Shown: positions 18,114 through 26,438 of the stretch, one piece after another | How the letters are laid out: each line of letters begins with the position of its first letter | Position numbering within the stretch: the first letter of the stretch is position 1 | Source: JBDHHQ01 sp039586035 | Lineage (GTDB): Bacteria; Gemmatimonadota; Gemmatimonadetes; Longimicrobiales; Gaopeijiaceae | DNA length: 64,000 nucleotides | Assembly (NCBI GenBank): GCA_039586035.1 | Contig: JBDHLD010000035.1 | Coordinates: forward strand, 5,275-69,274 | Reading direction: 5' to 3' | The notes under the pieces: generated by a model | Told to the model about the DNA's origin: nothing | Seen by the model: only the letters and a program-made list of their open reading frames with translations | The model's database searches: none | Program-made: the position numbers and the translations under genes

Positions 18114-18473
18114 ATGGAGAACTTCGAGAGGTACCTGGCCGCGTTCGATGGATCGACCGACTGGACCACGATTCAGCCGCTATTCGACGACGCTTTCCAT
18201 GACGATGCAGTGTTCATCACTGCTGACGCCGAGCTGAACAAGGGCCAGTGGGCAGCGATGGCCAAGGGACTGCGCGAAAAGGGAAGCGTGGTTTCCGACT
18301 TCGAGGTCACCGGCGGGGAGGGGGACTCGATCTACTACAAGGTGACGGTCACCCCGGCCGGCGGCCATCCCATGCACCTTGCTGCCAAAGGCACCTTGAA
18401 GGACGGGCAGCTATTGCGCGTCGAGCCGATCGATCCGGCTGCCTACTCCGAAATGGTCCAGCGCAGCTCCTAG
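18114..18473 (+). CDS. Small NTF2-like (SnoaL-like) protein
   Basis: A 119-residue cytoplasmic protein. ATG 18114 has GGAGG seven bases upstream; a TTG two codons earlier is less likely. The layout is NTF2-like: helix FERYLAAFDG, PLFDDAFHDDAVFITADAEL, helix KGQWAAMAKGLREKGS, then strands VVSDFEVTGG, SIYYKVTVTPAGG, HLAAKGTLKDGQLLRVEPID. No signal peptide. Function unknown; such proteins are often ligand binders or isomerases. Confidence 0.8.
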   Translation: MENFERYLAAFDGSTDWTTIQPLFDDAFHDDAVFITADAELNKGQWAAMAKGLREKGSVVSDFEVTGGEGDSIYYKVTVTPAGGHPMHLAAKGTLKDGQLLRVEPIDPAAYSEMVQRSS

Positions 18474-18612
18474 AGTCCCACACAGGCGGGTCGCGCCAAA
18501 CACTCCCTCCTGTCGGCACCACCTGTGGCTGGTCGCCGCGCCGGGGCTCGCTGAACCGACAGGCCCACGGGTCTCGTAGGGCTTCTCGAGCTCCGACCGT
18601 GGGAGGTAGCCG

Positions 18613-20550
18613 GTGACAACAGTAGCCCGATGGCTGGCCGCGTTGGCCGCGCTGTCCGTCGTGCACGTGGTCGTCTTTCTAGCGGTGACCGGCGTCCCGA
18701 AACCGCCCGCGATCACGGCGGTCGACGTGAACCGAGTCGCTTGGGCTCCGCTGGTCGAGAACACCCTCCGGCGCGTCGAGGCTCGTGAGTCCCGAAGGCT
18801 CGTGGGGTGGATGCCGGACGGCTCGGGTCTGATGACCATCGCCCCGCGTCTTCTGTTCGACGCCCGACTCCACGTCGTGCGCGAACCTGGGGGGAAGGTG
18901 GAGTTGTTGCCTCGCATCCCACGCGACGCGCAGGTCTATCCCGCTCCCGGGCGGCCGTATCTGGTCTTTGCGACCGATCGCGATGGAGACGAACAATACA
19001 ACTTCTTCCGGTGGGACCTCGACGACGCGGAGGCGGAGCTGCTCACCTCCGGAGAGGAGCGCGCTGCGATGGGCGCCTTCGAGCCGGACGGGCATCGGTT
19101 GGCGTACGTCAGCACACGGCGGAACGGTCGCGACTTCGACCTCTATGTCATGGACGTCCGAGACGCGAGCACCGATCGGCTGGTGGCGGAGATGGACGGG
19201 CTCTGGCGCGCGGTGGCGTGGTCTCCGACATCGGAGTCCGTCCTGCTCGGTCGGGCCGTGTCCAACCTGGATCTCCAGCTCTTCGTGTTCGACCTGGAAG
19301 ACGGATCGCTGCGCAGGCTCGAGACCGATGTCGACGGCCGGGCGAGGGTCGCTTCAGCGATCTGGAGCCGAGACGGCCGTTCGATCTACTACGCGAGCGA
19401 CCGAAGCAGCGAATTCACTCATCTCCGAAAGCTCGACCTGGAGTCCGGTCGGGAAGTGGTCCTCTCCGAGGAGATTCACTGGGACGTCGAGTCCGTCCAG
19501 GAGTACGGCGACGGCTCGCGACTCCTCGTATCCGTAAACGAAGACGGGCGTACCCGATACTACACGACCGACCCCTCGGGCGGCGGATTCCGCCCCCTCG
19601 ACCTCTTCGAGTCCGGCCAAATGGTCGCGACGCTACATCCTTCCGACCCCCTGATCCTGGTCAACCACACGGACGCGCGCGGCCTCGTGCGCGGGTTCGT
19701 CTACGATCTGCGTTCAGGAGAGCTGGAACAGTGGGTTGGCGGTGGCGTCAGGGACTCGGAGCTGCCGACCGCGCGGCTGGTGCGGTACCCGACGTTCGAC
19801 GAGGTTGACGGAGCACCGCGCATGATCCCGGCCTTCGTGTACCCCGGAGCCGGAGACGGCCCTCGGCCCGTGTTAATCGACATCCACGGGGGACCGGAGG
19901 CGCAGGCGCGCCTTCGGGCAGGGCAATCAGCCTCCCGGCGCGCGGGAATAACGGTGATCACGCCCAACGTCCGCGGGTCGACCGGGTATGGGCGCACGTA
20001 CACCTCCCTCGACGACTGGTGGCTCCGCGAAGACGCCGTCCGCGACATTGGGTCCCTCTTGGACTGGATCGTCGAACAGCCGGACCTGGACGAGGATCGG
20101 GTCGCTGTCATCGGCGGGTCCTACGGGGGGTACATGGTGCTCGCCTCACTCGTCCACTATAGCTCGCGCCTTCGGTGCGGAGTCGACGTCGTCGGCGTGA
20201 GCAATTTCGTGACGTTCCTCGAGAACACCGCCGAGTACCGCAAGGACCTGCGGCGGGCCGAGTACGGCGACGAACGCATTCCGGAGATGCGGACGTTTCT
20301 CGAAGAGATCTCGCCCTTGAACAACGCGGACAGGATCTCGTCCCGGCTCATGGTGGTGCAGGGCGCCAACGACCCTCGAGTTCCGGTCGGGGAGTCTCGA
20401 CAGATGGTGGAACGCCTCCGGTCCCAGGGGCTGGATGTGTCGTACATCGAAGGCGCGAACGAGGGCCACGGGTTTCGGGAGCCCTGGAACGCGCTGTGGG
20501 CGGGTCTGGCGCAGCAGGACTTCACGCGGGACTGCCTGTTGGGGGAGTAG
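18613..20550 (+). CDS. S9 family peptidase (prolyl oligopeptidase-like)
   Basis: A 645-residue protein starting at GTG 18613 with GGGAGG upstream. A single hydrophobic N-terminal segment (LAALAALSVVHVVVFLAVTG) is a signal or anchor. Residues ~60-370 form a TolB/WD40-like propeller, and the C-terminal ~270 residues are the alpha/beta hydrolase domain. The catalytic triad is visible: Ser503 in GGSYGGYM, Asp587 in QGANDPRVPVGES, His619 in NEGHGF. It should cleave short peptides in the periplasm, with the propeller limiting substrate size. Stands alone between unrelated genes. Confidence 0.93.
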   Translation: MTTVARWLAALAALSVVHVVVFLAVTGVPKPPAITAVDVNRVAWAPLVENTLRRVEARESRRLVGWMPDGSGLMTIAPRLLFDARLHVVREPGGKVELLPRIPRDAQVYPAPGRPYLVFATDRDGDEQYNFFRWDLDDAEAELLTSGEERAAMGAFEPDGHRLAYVSTRRNGRDFDLYVMDVRDASTDRLVAEMDGLWRAVAWSPTSESVLLGRAVSNLDLQLFVFDLEDGSLRRLETDVDGRARVASAIWSRDGRSIYYASDRSSEFTHLRKLDLESGREVVLSEEIHWDVESVQEYGDGSRLLVSVNEDGRTRYYTTDPSGGGFRPLDLFESGQMVATLHPSDPLILVNHTDARGLVRGFVYDLRSGELEQWVGGGVRDSELPTARLVRYPTFDEVDGAPRMIPAFVYPGAGDGPRPVLIDIHGGPEAQARLRAGQSASRRAGITVITPNVRGSTGYGRTYTSLDDWWLREDAVRDIGSLLDWIVEQPDLDEDRVAVIGGSYGGYMVLASLVHYSSRLRCGVDVVGVSNFVTFLENTAEYRKDLRRAEYGDERIPEMRTFLEEISPLNNADRISSRLMVVQGANDPRVPVGESRQMVERLRSQGLDVSYIEGANEGHGFREPWNALWAGLAQQDFTRDCLLGE

Positions 20551-20675
20551 CGAGCGACCGTCTCCCTTGCCAGCTCCGGGAGCACTTCCCTATTTTCGGG
20601 ATACCTTCGGTCCCATCCGGCCACGTGCGAATTCACATCACCCGCAGGTCTCATCCGAGCGACCGTTGGCGCGCC

Positions 20676-21206
20676 TCAGTGCGTCAGCGATACCCGGAAT
20701 CGAAGCGACCTCTGCAGCGGTTGGGCACTGACGCGCACTTGAGCATAGCGCGTCGTATGTCCCACGACTGTCCCGGCCAGCAAGCCTGCGCCGCCGTAGG
20801 CCGCGGCACCGATCAGCAGGTAGTCGAGCTTCTCGTCACCGCCTCCGACTATGGCGGCGACTCCCCCGGCGGCGAGCCCGGTCGCCAGTCCAGTCAGGCC
20901 ACCCAACCATGCCGCCCTCCAACCGGAGGTACGCGTGGCTCTCAGGACCGTGCCTGTGATGAGCCCAGGTGGCAGAAGGTAGACGGCTCCGGCGGCCGCG
21001 CACGACGCCGGGTCGTTGTCGCTCGTCCCGCACGCGACCCAGCCCACGACCGCGCCCCCGACAGCGGAAGTCACGCCTCCGATCGCGATCGGCTTGATCC
21101 AAGATTCGTTCTGTGCCGCGGCTTCAGCGGTCGGCGCCAGAAGGAGCAGGGTCAGGACGCCTGCGCAGACGTCGCAGCACGCAATCGAGCCTCTCGGTCG
21201 TGTCAC
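20676..21206 (-). CDS. Small exported or membrane protein, Gly/Ala-rich
   Basis: A roughly 176-residue protein with a signal-like start (LTLLLLAPTAEAAAQ) and three or four Gly/Ala-rich hydrophobic stretches (GGVTSAVGGAVVGWVACG, WLGGLTGLATGLAAGGVAAI, YGGAGLLAGTVVG). The start is uncertain: GTG 21206 is chosen because it directly precedes the signal; an ATG at 21335 gives a long unlikely N-terminus. No family recognised; glycine-zipper-like packing is suggested by the composition. Confidence 0.55.
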   Translation of the reverse strand: MTRPRGSIACCDVCAGVLTLLLLAPTAEAAAQNESWIKPIAIGGVTSAVGGAVVGWVACGTSDNDPASCAAAGAVYLLPPGLITGTVLRATRTSGWRAAWLGGLTGLATGLAAGGVAAIVGGGDEKLDYLLIGAAAYGGAGLLAGTVVGHTTRYAQVRVSAQPLQRSLRFRVSLTH

Positions 21207-21402
21207 CTTGGTCAAGGGTCGGTGCTTTCTGCGGTATGAGCCGTGGGCAGGGAGTGAACGGCTTGGGCCCTCTCGTTGTGATACGCAGGCGCGACCCCAC
21301 CGTGCCGTTCGGCGGCTGGGAAGCCCCTTCCTCATGAGCTACCTTGCCCGTGGTCGCGGATCGAGGTCGGCCCCACCAACGAATGAGCTCGAAAGGCAAG
21401 CG

Positions 21403-22629
21403 ATGATCACGCGAAGAGAGTTCGTAGCGGCTGCCGGCGTCGGCGCGCTGGGGGGAGCACCGGGACTGTCCGGGGCCGGGCGACCAGCCCCGAGAGATCG
21501 GGACCCCTGGGCAGGAGCCCAGGCCGCCGCCGACCGCCTCGACCCGTGGATCGAGCTCGATGCTCGGGCGTTCCAGAGCAACCTCGAGTTCCTCGCCGCC
21601 CGCACGGAGCGCCCGATTCTGGCGGTCGTCAAGTGCAACGGCTACGGCCTGGACCACCGTATCGTGGGCCCGCTGCTGGATTCCGCCCCCGAGGTGTGGG
21701 GATTCGCCGTCGTGACGGCCGAAGAGGCCGTTCAGCTCCGGGACAGCGGGGTGCGGAAGCCCGTCCTTCTCATGGGCGACTTCACCCGGTCTGCCGAGCC
21801 GGAGCTGGCCGAGCGCGACATCACGCTGGCCGTGTACACGGTCGACGCGCCCGGTCGGCTCGAGGCTATGGCTCGAAGGACTGGCAAGGCCATCAACGTC
21901 CACCTCTACATCGACACCGGCTTTCACCGGCTTGGCATGGACTACCGCGAGGCCGAGCCGTGGGTGGAGGCGTTGGCCAGGAGCAACGCCGTGGCCATCA
22001 CGGGCACCATGACGGAGCTCACGCAGAGCCACGACTTCGACAAGGAACAGATCGCCCGATTCACCGAGTTCACGAGGGCCATACGGCGAAAGGGCATCGA
22101 GCTCGGCCCGCTCCACGCGTCGGCCTCGGATGGAATCATCAACCACCCCGAGGGACGGTTCGACATGATCCGTCCTGGAAATCTCCTCTACGGGGTCCCC
22201 GCCAGCGCGGCAGATGACGACGAGGCTGCGTCGGTCCAGGTGGTCTACCGGATGAAGACCCGGGTGATCAGAGTCGTCCAGCTGCAAAAGGGCGAGACGC
22301 TGGGCTACGACCAGGCCTTCGCGCCCGACCGGGAGACCGACGTGGCCATCATCAAATGCGGCCGCACGGACGGCTACGTCTACCGCACGCTTGGCCGCGG
22401 AAGCCATGCGCTCATCAACGGCTATCCGTATCCTCTGGTCTCGGCGATCAATTCGAGTCACTGCTACGCCGACCTCGGGAAAAACCACGGAGTCGAGCGC
22501 CTCGACGTGGTCACGATGATCGGGCCAGAGAAAGGCATTCGCCCGCAGGACCTTGCCGCCATGAACCAGGGGTTGGGTCGCTATGAGGGGTTCAACCTGA
22601 GCGCACGAGTGCCCCGCTACGTGGTGTGA
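21403..22629 (+). CDS. Tat-exported alanine-racemase-fold protein
   Basis: A 408-residue protein from ATG 21403. It begins with a Tat signal (MITRREFVAAAGVGALGGAP). The body is the PLP-dependent alanine racemase fold: WIELDARAFQSNLEFL, the PLP Lys77 in AVVKCNGYGL, DTGFHRLGMDYRE, and LHASASDGIINHPEGRFDMI ending with RPGNLLYG. However, the C-terminal catalytic Tyr motif GYADGY is replaced by CGRTDGY (Arg321 at the Tyr position), and the SMDQ motif by NSSHC. It is therefore probably not an ordinary alanine racemase; a broad-spectrum or otherwise modified amino-acid racemase, lyase or PLP-binding protein acting in the periplasm is possible. Confidence 0.85.
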   Translation: MITRREFVAAAGVGALGGAPGLSGAGRPAPRDRDPWAGAQAAADRLDPWIELDARAFQSNLEFLAARTERPILAVVKCNGYGLDHRIVGPLLDSAPEVWGFAVVTAEEAVQLRDSGVRKPVLLMGDFTRSAEPELAERDITLAVYTVDAPGRLEAMARRTGKAINVHLYIDTGFHRLGMDYREAEPWVEALARSNAVAITGTMTELTQSHDFDKEQIARFTEFTRAIRRKGIELGPLHASASDGIINHPEGRFDMIRPGNLLYGVPASAADDDEAASVQVVYRMKTRVIRVVQLQKGETLGYDQAFAPDRETDVAIIKCGRTDGYVYRTLGRGSHALINGYPYPLVSAINSSHCYADLGKNHGVERLDVVTMIGPEKGIRPQDLAAMNQGLGRYEGFNLSARVPRYVV

Positions 22630-22741
22630 ACCGGCCGTGCGGATTCGTCCCCGAAGTGCGTGGCGAAGGCTCCACCCGGGGGGCTAGCTTCGACCACGGC
22701 CTGTCCACTGGAGAGAGGATCACACTCGGGAGGAGGCACCC

Positions 22742-22822
22742 ATGGAAAGGACAAGCCTGGTTTCCTGCACGATCTTGGCCGTCGCGTCCTGGACCCGCGT
22801 CGTCTCAGCGGCTGCGCAATGA
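22742..22822 (+). CDS. 26-residue signal-peptide-like ORF overlapping the next gene
   Basis: ATG 22742 follows GGGAGGAGG by five bases, one of the strongest ribosome sites in the window. The 26 codons encode a basic start, a hydrophobic core (LVSCTILAVASW) and a signal-peptidase-like ending VVSAAAQ, then stop in TGA 22820-22822. The stop shares ATGA with the start of the thiamine-binding gene, which has no ribosome site of its own. It may be a leader for translational coupling, or a detached signal peptide left after a frameshift. Confidence 0.55.
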   Translation: MERTSLVSCTILAVASWTRVVSAAAQ

Positions 22823-23100
22823 AGGCCACGGCAGACGTTCAGGTCATCCCCATCGGATCCGGAATCTCCGTCCGGAAGGAGGTCATGCGGGCCCACGCGA
22901 TCTTGAAGGAGTCCGGCCTTCACGTGGAGCTACACCCCAACGGTACCAACGTCGAGGGTGAGCTGAGGGAGATCCTCGGCGCCGTCGCCCGCGTCCACGA
23001 GACCTTGCACGCCGAGGGCACGGCTCGAATCGCTTCCTACGTCAAGATCGGCACCCGCACCGACAAGGATCCGTCTCTGGCCGCGAAGATGTTCGAGTAG
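22819..23100 (+). CDS. MTH1187/UPF0045 family thiamine-binding protein
   Basis: A 93-residue protein with the ferredoxin-like fold of the MTH1187/YkoF group: VQVIPIGSGISVRKEVMRAH, HVELHPNGTNVEGELREILG, ALGV-type helix replaced by AVARVHETLHAEGTARIAS, and VKIGTRTDKDP. Family members bind thiamine or hydroxymethylpyrimidine. The ATG at 22819 overlaps the stop of the 26-codon ORF by four bases and lacks a Shine-Dalgarno sequence, so its translation probably depends on the upstream ORF. Length is normal for the family. Confidence 0.85.
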   Translation: MKATADVQVIPIGSGISVRKEVMRAHAILKESGLHVELHPNGTNVEGELREILGAVARVHETLHAEGTARIASYVKIGTRTDKDPSLAAKMFE

Positions 23101-23300
23101 CCGACCTCCTCCGTGTCGAGCCCGCCTGGACCGGCGCCTCGACGTGGACGAGTCCGCTGGACTCCCCTGTACGCTGGTCATCAACGCGGTCGACTGAACG
23201 GATTCGTCCGCTGGCTGTCGAGGGACCCGCGTCCTATCGTGCTGATCGGTCCCACACCGCGTGGGGCAACTCGCATCCTTCGGACGTCCAGGAGATGGTG

Positions 23301-24692
23301 ATGAGCACCCGTTTCGGGCTGCGGTTGGTCGTTGTGCTCGGCATGGCGGCGCTTTCGCCGCACCAGCTACGAGCAAGCGCGGCGCAAGATCCGCAGCGCG
23401 ACCAGGAGCTGTTTCAAACGATCGATCGGAACCGTGACTCGCACCTGCAGTTCTTGCAGAGCCTGATACGCGCCCAGCCGGACGGGGAAGAGGCCGTTCA
23501 GGCCCTGGTCGCCGCGCGGTTCGAGGAGCTGGGCTTGGAAGTCGAGACCCTGAGGCTGCTGCCCACCAGTCTGAGTCTCAACCTCGAGTTCGCGGCCGAA
23601 GAGACCATCGACATGACCGAGCGGATCAGCGTGATGGGGCGACTTCCGGGGACCGGTTCGGGAAAGAGCATGCTGTTCTTCGGTCACCCCGACGGCATGC
23701 CGATTACGCCTGAGTCCGTGGCCGATTGGGAGCACGACCCGTTCGCCGCGGAGGTGGACGACGGTCGCGTCTACGGGTGGGGCGTCGCCGACGACCTGGC
23801 CGGTGTCGCTATCATGGCCGAGGCGGTGTCAGCGGTGCTCGAGACGATCGGAGCTCCGCGCGGTGACATCCTGCTCGCCAGCACGCCCGCCAAGCGTAAC
23901 GCCCGTGGCATACTCGGCCTGCTGAACCAGGGCTATGACGCCGACGCGTCGGTGTACCTGCATCCCGCCGAGTCGGAGAAGGGCCTGCGGGACATCAAGG
24001 CGATGACTTCGGGCATGCTGCAGTTTCGGGTCACGGTGCAGGGCAGGTCCCCCGACACCCCTGAGCCCGGGCACACCGCCTTCGCCCATCTGGCCGTCAA
24101 CGCGGTCGACAAGGCCGACCTGATGTTGGCTGCGCTCAGCGAACTGGGCGAGCGTAGGGCGAGTCGGGTGCATCATCCCGCCCTCGACGCTGCGGTGGGT
24201 CGCTCCACCAACCTGCTGATCAGCCACGTGTCTTGTGGCGCCGAGGGCCGGACGACCAAGGTGCCCACCGAATGCGTGATCGAAGCGTCCACGACGTTCC
24301 CGCCGAACGAGAGCATGCCGGAGGTTCAGCAAGAGATCCTGGAGACCCTGGAGGGGGCTGCGAGGAGAGACGATTGGCTGAGCGACAACCCACCGGCGGT
24401 CGATTGGCTGTTCGGCACCCAGGGCGTCGAGGTGCCGAGGGATCATCCACTGTACGAGACCGTGCACCAGGCGGTCGTCCGGGTCACGGGCGTCGAACCC
24501 GCAGTGAACCCGCTGCACTCGGCGAGCGACATCAGGAATCCCAAGCTCTTCAGCGATATCCCATCGGTCGGTATCGGGCCGCTGGCCGGAGACCTCACGC
24601 AGGCGGGCGGGCATGACGAGTGGGTGGACGTCGAGGACTACATCCGCGCCATAAAGATCTGCGCGAAGATCATTGTCGACTGGAGCAACTGA
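23301..24692 (+). CDS. Secreted M20-like peptidase homologue with altered active site
   Basis: A 463-residue protein; ATG 23301 has GGAG seven bases upstream and is preferred to ATG 23295. A signal peptide (LVVVLGMAALSPHQLRASAAQ) precedes an ArgE/DapE-like M20 fold. Metal ligands appear retained: GHPDGMP (HxD), GWGVADDLAG (second Asp), LHPAESEKG and GGHDEWVDVEDY. But the catalytic Glu pair normally in DEExGG is replaced by TPAKRNARG (about residue 196). It may be non-catalytic, perhaps a binding protein, or use other chemistry. The TRAP genes follow immediately (the next start overlaps its end by 20 bases), so its ligand is probably the transported acid. Confidence 0.85.
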   Translation: MSTRFGLRLVVVLGMAALSPHQLRASAAQDPQRDQELFQTIDRNRDSHLQFLQSLIRAQPDGEEAVQALVAARFEELGLEVETLRLLPTSLSLNLEFAAEETIDMTERISVMGRLPGTGSGKSMLFFGHPDGMPITPESVADWEHDPFAAEVDDGRVYGWGVADDLAGVAIMAEAVSAVLETIGAPRGDILLASTPAKRNARGILGLLNQGYDADASVYLHPAESEKGLRDIKAMTSGMLQFRVTVQGRSPDTPEPGHTAFAHLAVNAVDKADLMLAALSELGERRASRVHHPALDAAVGRSTNLLISHVSCGAEGRTTKVPTECVIEASTTFPPNESMPEVQQEILETLEGAARRDDWLSDNPPAVDWLFGTQGVEVPRDHPLYETVHQAVVRVTGVEPAVNPLHSASDIRNPKLFSDIPSVGIGPLAGDLTQAGGHDEWVDVEDYIRAIKICAKIIVDWSN

Positions 24693-25161
24693 CCGGGTCC
24701 TCGGGCCGATCCGTCGAGCGGTCGAGGTCACGATCGTAGCGCTCTTCGCCGTACTGACGATTGCCGTGTTCGCGCAGGTCGTCGCGCGGTACGCCTTCAA
24801 CCAACCCCCCGCCTGGACGGAAGAGCTCGCCCGCTTCTGCCAGGTGTGGATCATCCTGCTCACGTCATCGATCTGCCTGCGAAAGGGCAGCCACCTGGCC
24901 GTCGACTATCTGGGCCCGGCATTGGCGCCAGCAGCACGAACCGCGTTGGCCGTGCTGACGGGTGGTCTGATCACGATCTACTCGGCGGTGGTCGTGATCT
25001 GGGGCGTCCGCCTCCTGATGATCGGGTGGACCCAGACCTCTCCCGCCATGCAACTGAACATGGGGTTGGTGTACCTGGTGTTCCCGATCGCCGGCGGATT
25101 GATGCTGCTGGAGGTGATCCTGGCGACGCTCCGACGCGCTCGAGCCTCGGAGGCGCCGTGA
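24673..25161 (+). CDS. dctQ: TRAP transporter small membrane subunit (DctQ)
   Basis: A 162-residue protein with four membrane segments, the normal DctQ layout: TIVALFAVLTIAVFAQVVARY, the conserved PPAWTEELARFCQVWIILL, LTGGLITIYSAVVVIWGV, and MGLVYLVFPIAGGLMLLEVI. The start is TTG 24673, inside the end of the M20-like gene; alternatives downstream would cut into the first segment. It forms the integral membrane complex with DctM. Its stop overlaps the next start as GTGA. Confidence 0.92.
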   Translation: MSTGATDRVLGPIRRAVEVTIVALFAVLTIAVFAQVVARYAFNQPPAWTEELARFCQVWIILLTSSICLRKGSHLAVDYLGPALAPAARTALAVLTGGLITIYSAVVVIWGVRLLMIGWTQTSPAMQLNMGLVYLVFPIAGGLMLLEVILATLRRARASEAP

Positions 25162-26438
25162 TCTCGCTGGTGTTGATCATGCTCGCGCTGATCGTGATCG
25201 GCATGCCGGTGGCGTTCGCGCTCGGCGTGGGTGCCCTGGGCGCTCTGCTGACCGAGCCGAGCCTTCCCTTGACGCTGGTCCCGCAGCGCATGTTCACGGC
25301 GCTCGACTCGTGGCCGATCATGGCTGTGCCCCTGTTCATGCTGGCCGGAGGCCTGATGGACAAGGGAGGCATGTCGCAGCGGATCGTCGAGTTCGCCTCT
25401 GCCTGTTTCAGCTTCGTGCGCGGCAGCCTGGGGATGGTGACGGTGATGGCCAGCATGGTGTTCGCCGGTATCTCGGGATCATCGACGGCGGATACGGCGG
25501 CGGTGGGCTCGATCCTTCTGCCGGCCATGCGGCGACGGGGTTACGACATGCGCTTTGCCGCCGCGCTGCAGGCCGCCGCGGGAGCCATCGGACCGGTAAT
25601 ACCGCCGAGCATCCTCATGATCGTGATCGGATACGTGACGGGCACATCGGTGGCCCAGCTGTTCCTGGCCGGCGTCGTGCCGGGGGTGTTGATCGGGCTC
25701 GGACTCATGGTGGTCGCCTACAGGCGAGCGCTCGCGGAGGGGCCGGACTTCGACCCGCCGGTTCCGTTCGACACGCGCAAGGTCCTGACTGCAGGCGCCA
25801 AGGCGCTCCCGGCGCTAGGACTGCCCCTGCTGATCGTGTTCGGGATTCTGGGAGGGGTGTTCACGGCGACCGAAGCGGCCGCCGCGGCGGTCGTTTACGG
25901 TCTCGTCGTCGGCCTCGTGCTCTACCATGAGATCGGTTGGCGCGACCTCCCGGGCATCGCGCTCGAGGCAGCCGAGCGATCGTGCGTGGTGCTGTTCATC
26001 GCGGCGACCGCGATGCTCTTCGCCTGGCTCGTGGCCGTGTACCAGGTGCCTCAGACGTTGGGGGAGCTGCTACAGGAGCACATCAACGACCGTGTCGTGT
26101 TTCTGATCTTCCTGAACCTGACGTTCCTCCTGATCGGCATGTTCCTGGAGAGCTTCTCGGCGGTCATCGTGTTCATGCCCATCTTGTTTCCGCTCGCGCT
26201 CGACTTCGGGATCGACCCGCTGCACTTCGGGATCCTGGCCACGGTGAATCTCTCCATCGGGTACATCACGCCTCCGTACGGCGCCACGCTGTTCGTCGCT
26301 TGTGGCATCTCCGAGCAGAGCGTGCGAGCCGTGAGCGGCCAGGTGGTCCCGATCCTGATTGCCATGCTGATGGTGCTGCTGGTCGTGACGTACTGGCCCG
26401 CCTCCGTGCTGTGGCTACCACGGTTGGCGGCACCATGA
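25158..26438 (+). CDS. dctM: TRAP transporter large permease (DctM)
   Basis: A 426-residue, about 12-segment ion-transporter-superfamily permease. GTG 25158 overlaps the dctQ stop by four bases. DctM motifs are intact: LFMLAGGLMDKGGMSQRIVEFA, VFAGISGSSTADTAAVGSI with the Na+-binding region, GAIGPVIPPSILMIVIGYVTG, and near the end NLSIGYITPPYGATLFVACG. It moves substrate delivered by DctP using the sodium gradient. Stop overlaps the dctP start as ATGA. Confidence 0.94.
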   Translation: MISLVLIMLALIVIGMPVAFALGVGALGALLTEPSLPLTLVPQRMFTALDSWPIMAVPLFMLAGGLMDKGGMSQRIVEFASACFSFVRGSLGMVTVMASMVFAGISGSSTADTAAVGSILLPAMRRRGYDMRFAAALQAAAGAIGPVIPPSILMIVIGYVTGTSVAQLFLAGVVPGVLIGLGLMVVAYRRALAEGPDFDPPVPFDTRKVLTAGAKALPALGLPLLIVFGILGGVFTATEAAAAAVVYGLVVGLVLYHEIGWRDLPGIALEAAERSCVVLFIAATAMLFAWLVAVYQVPQTLGELLQEHINDRVVFLIFLNLTFLLIGMFLESFSAVIVFMPILFPLALDFGIDPLHFGILATVNLSIGYITPPYGATLFVACGISEQSVRAVSGQVVPILIAMLMVLLVVTYWPASVLWLPRLAAP

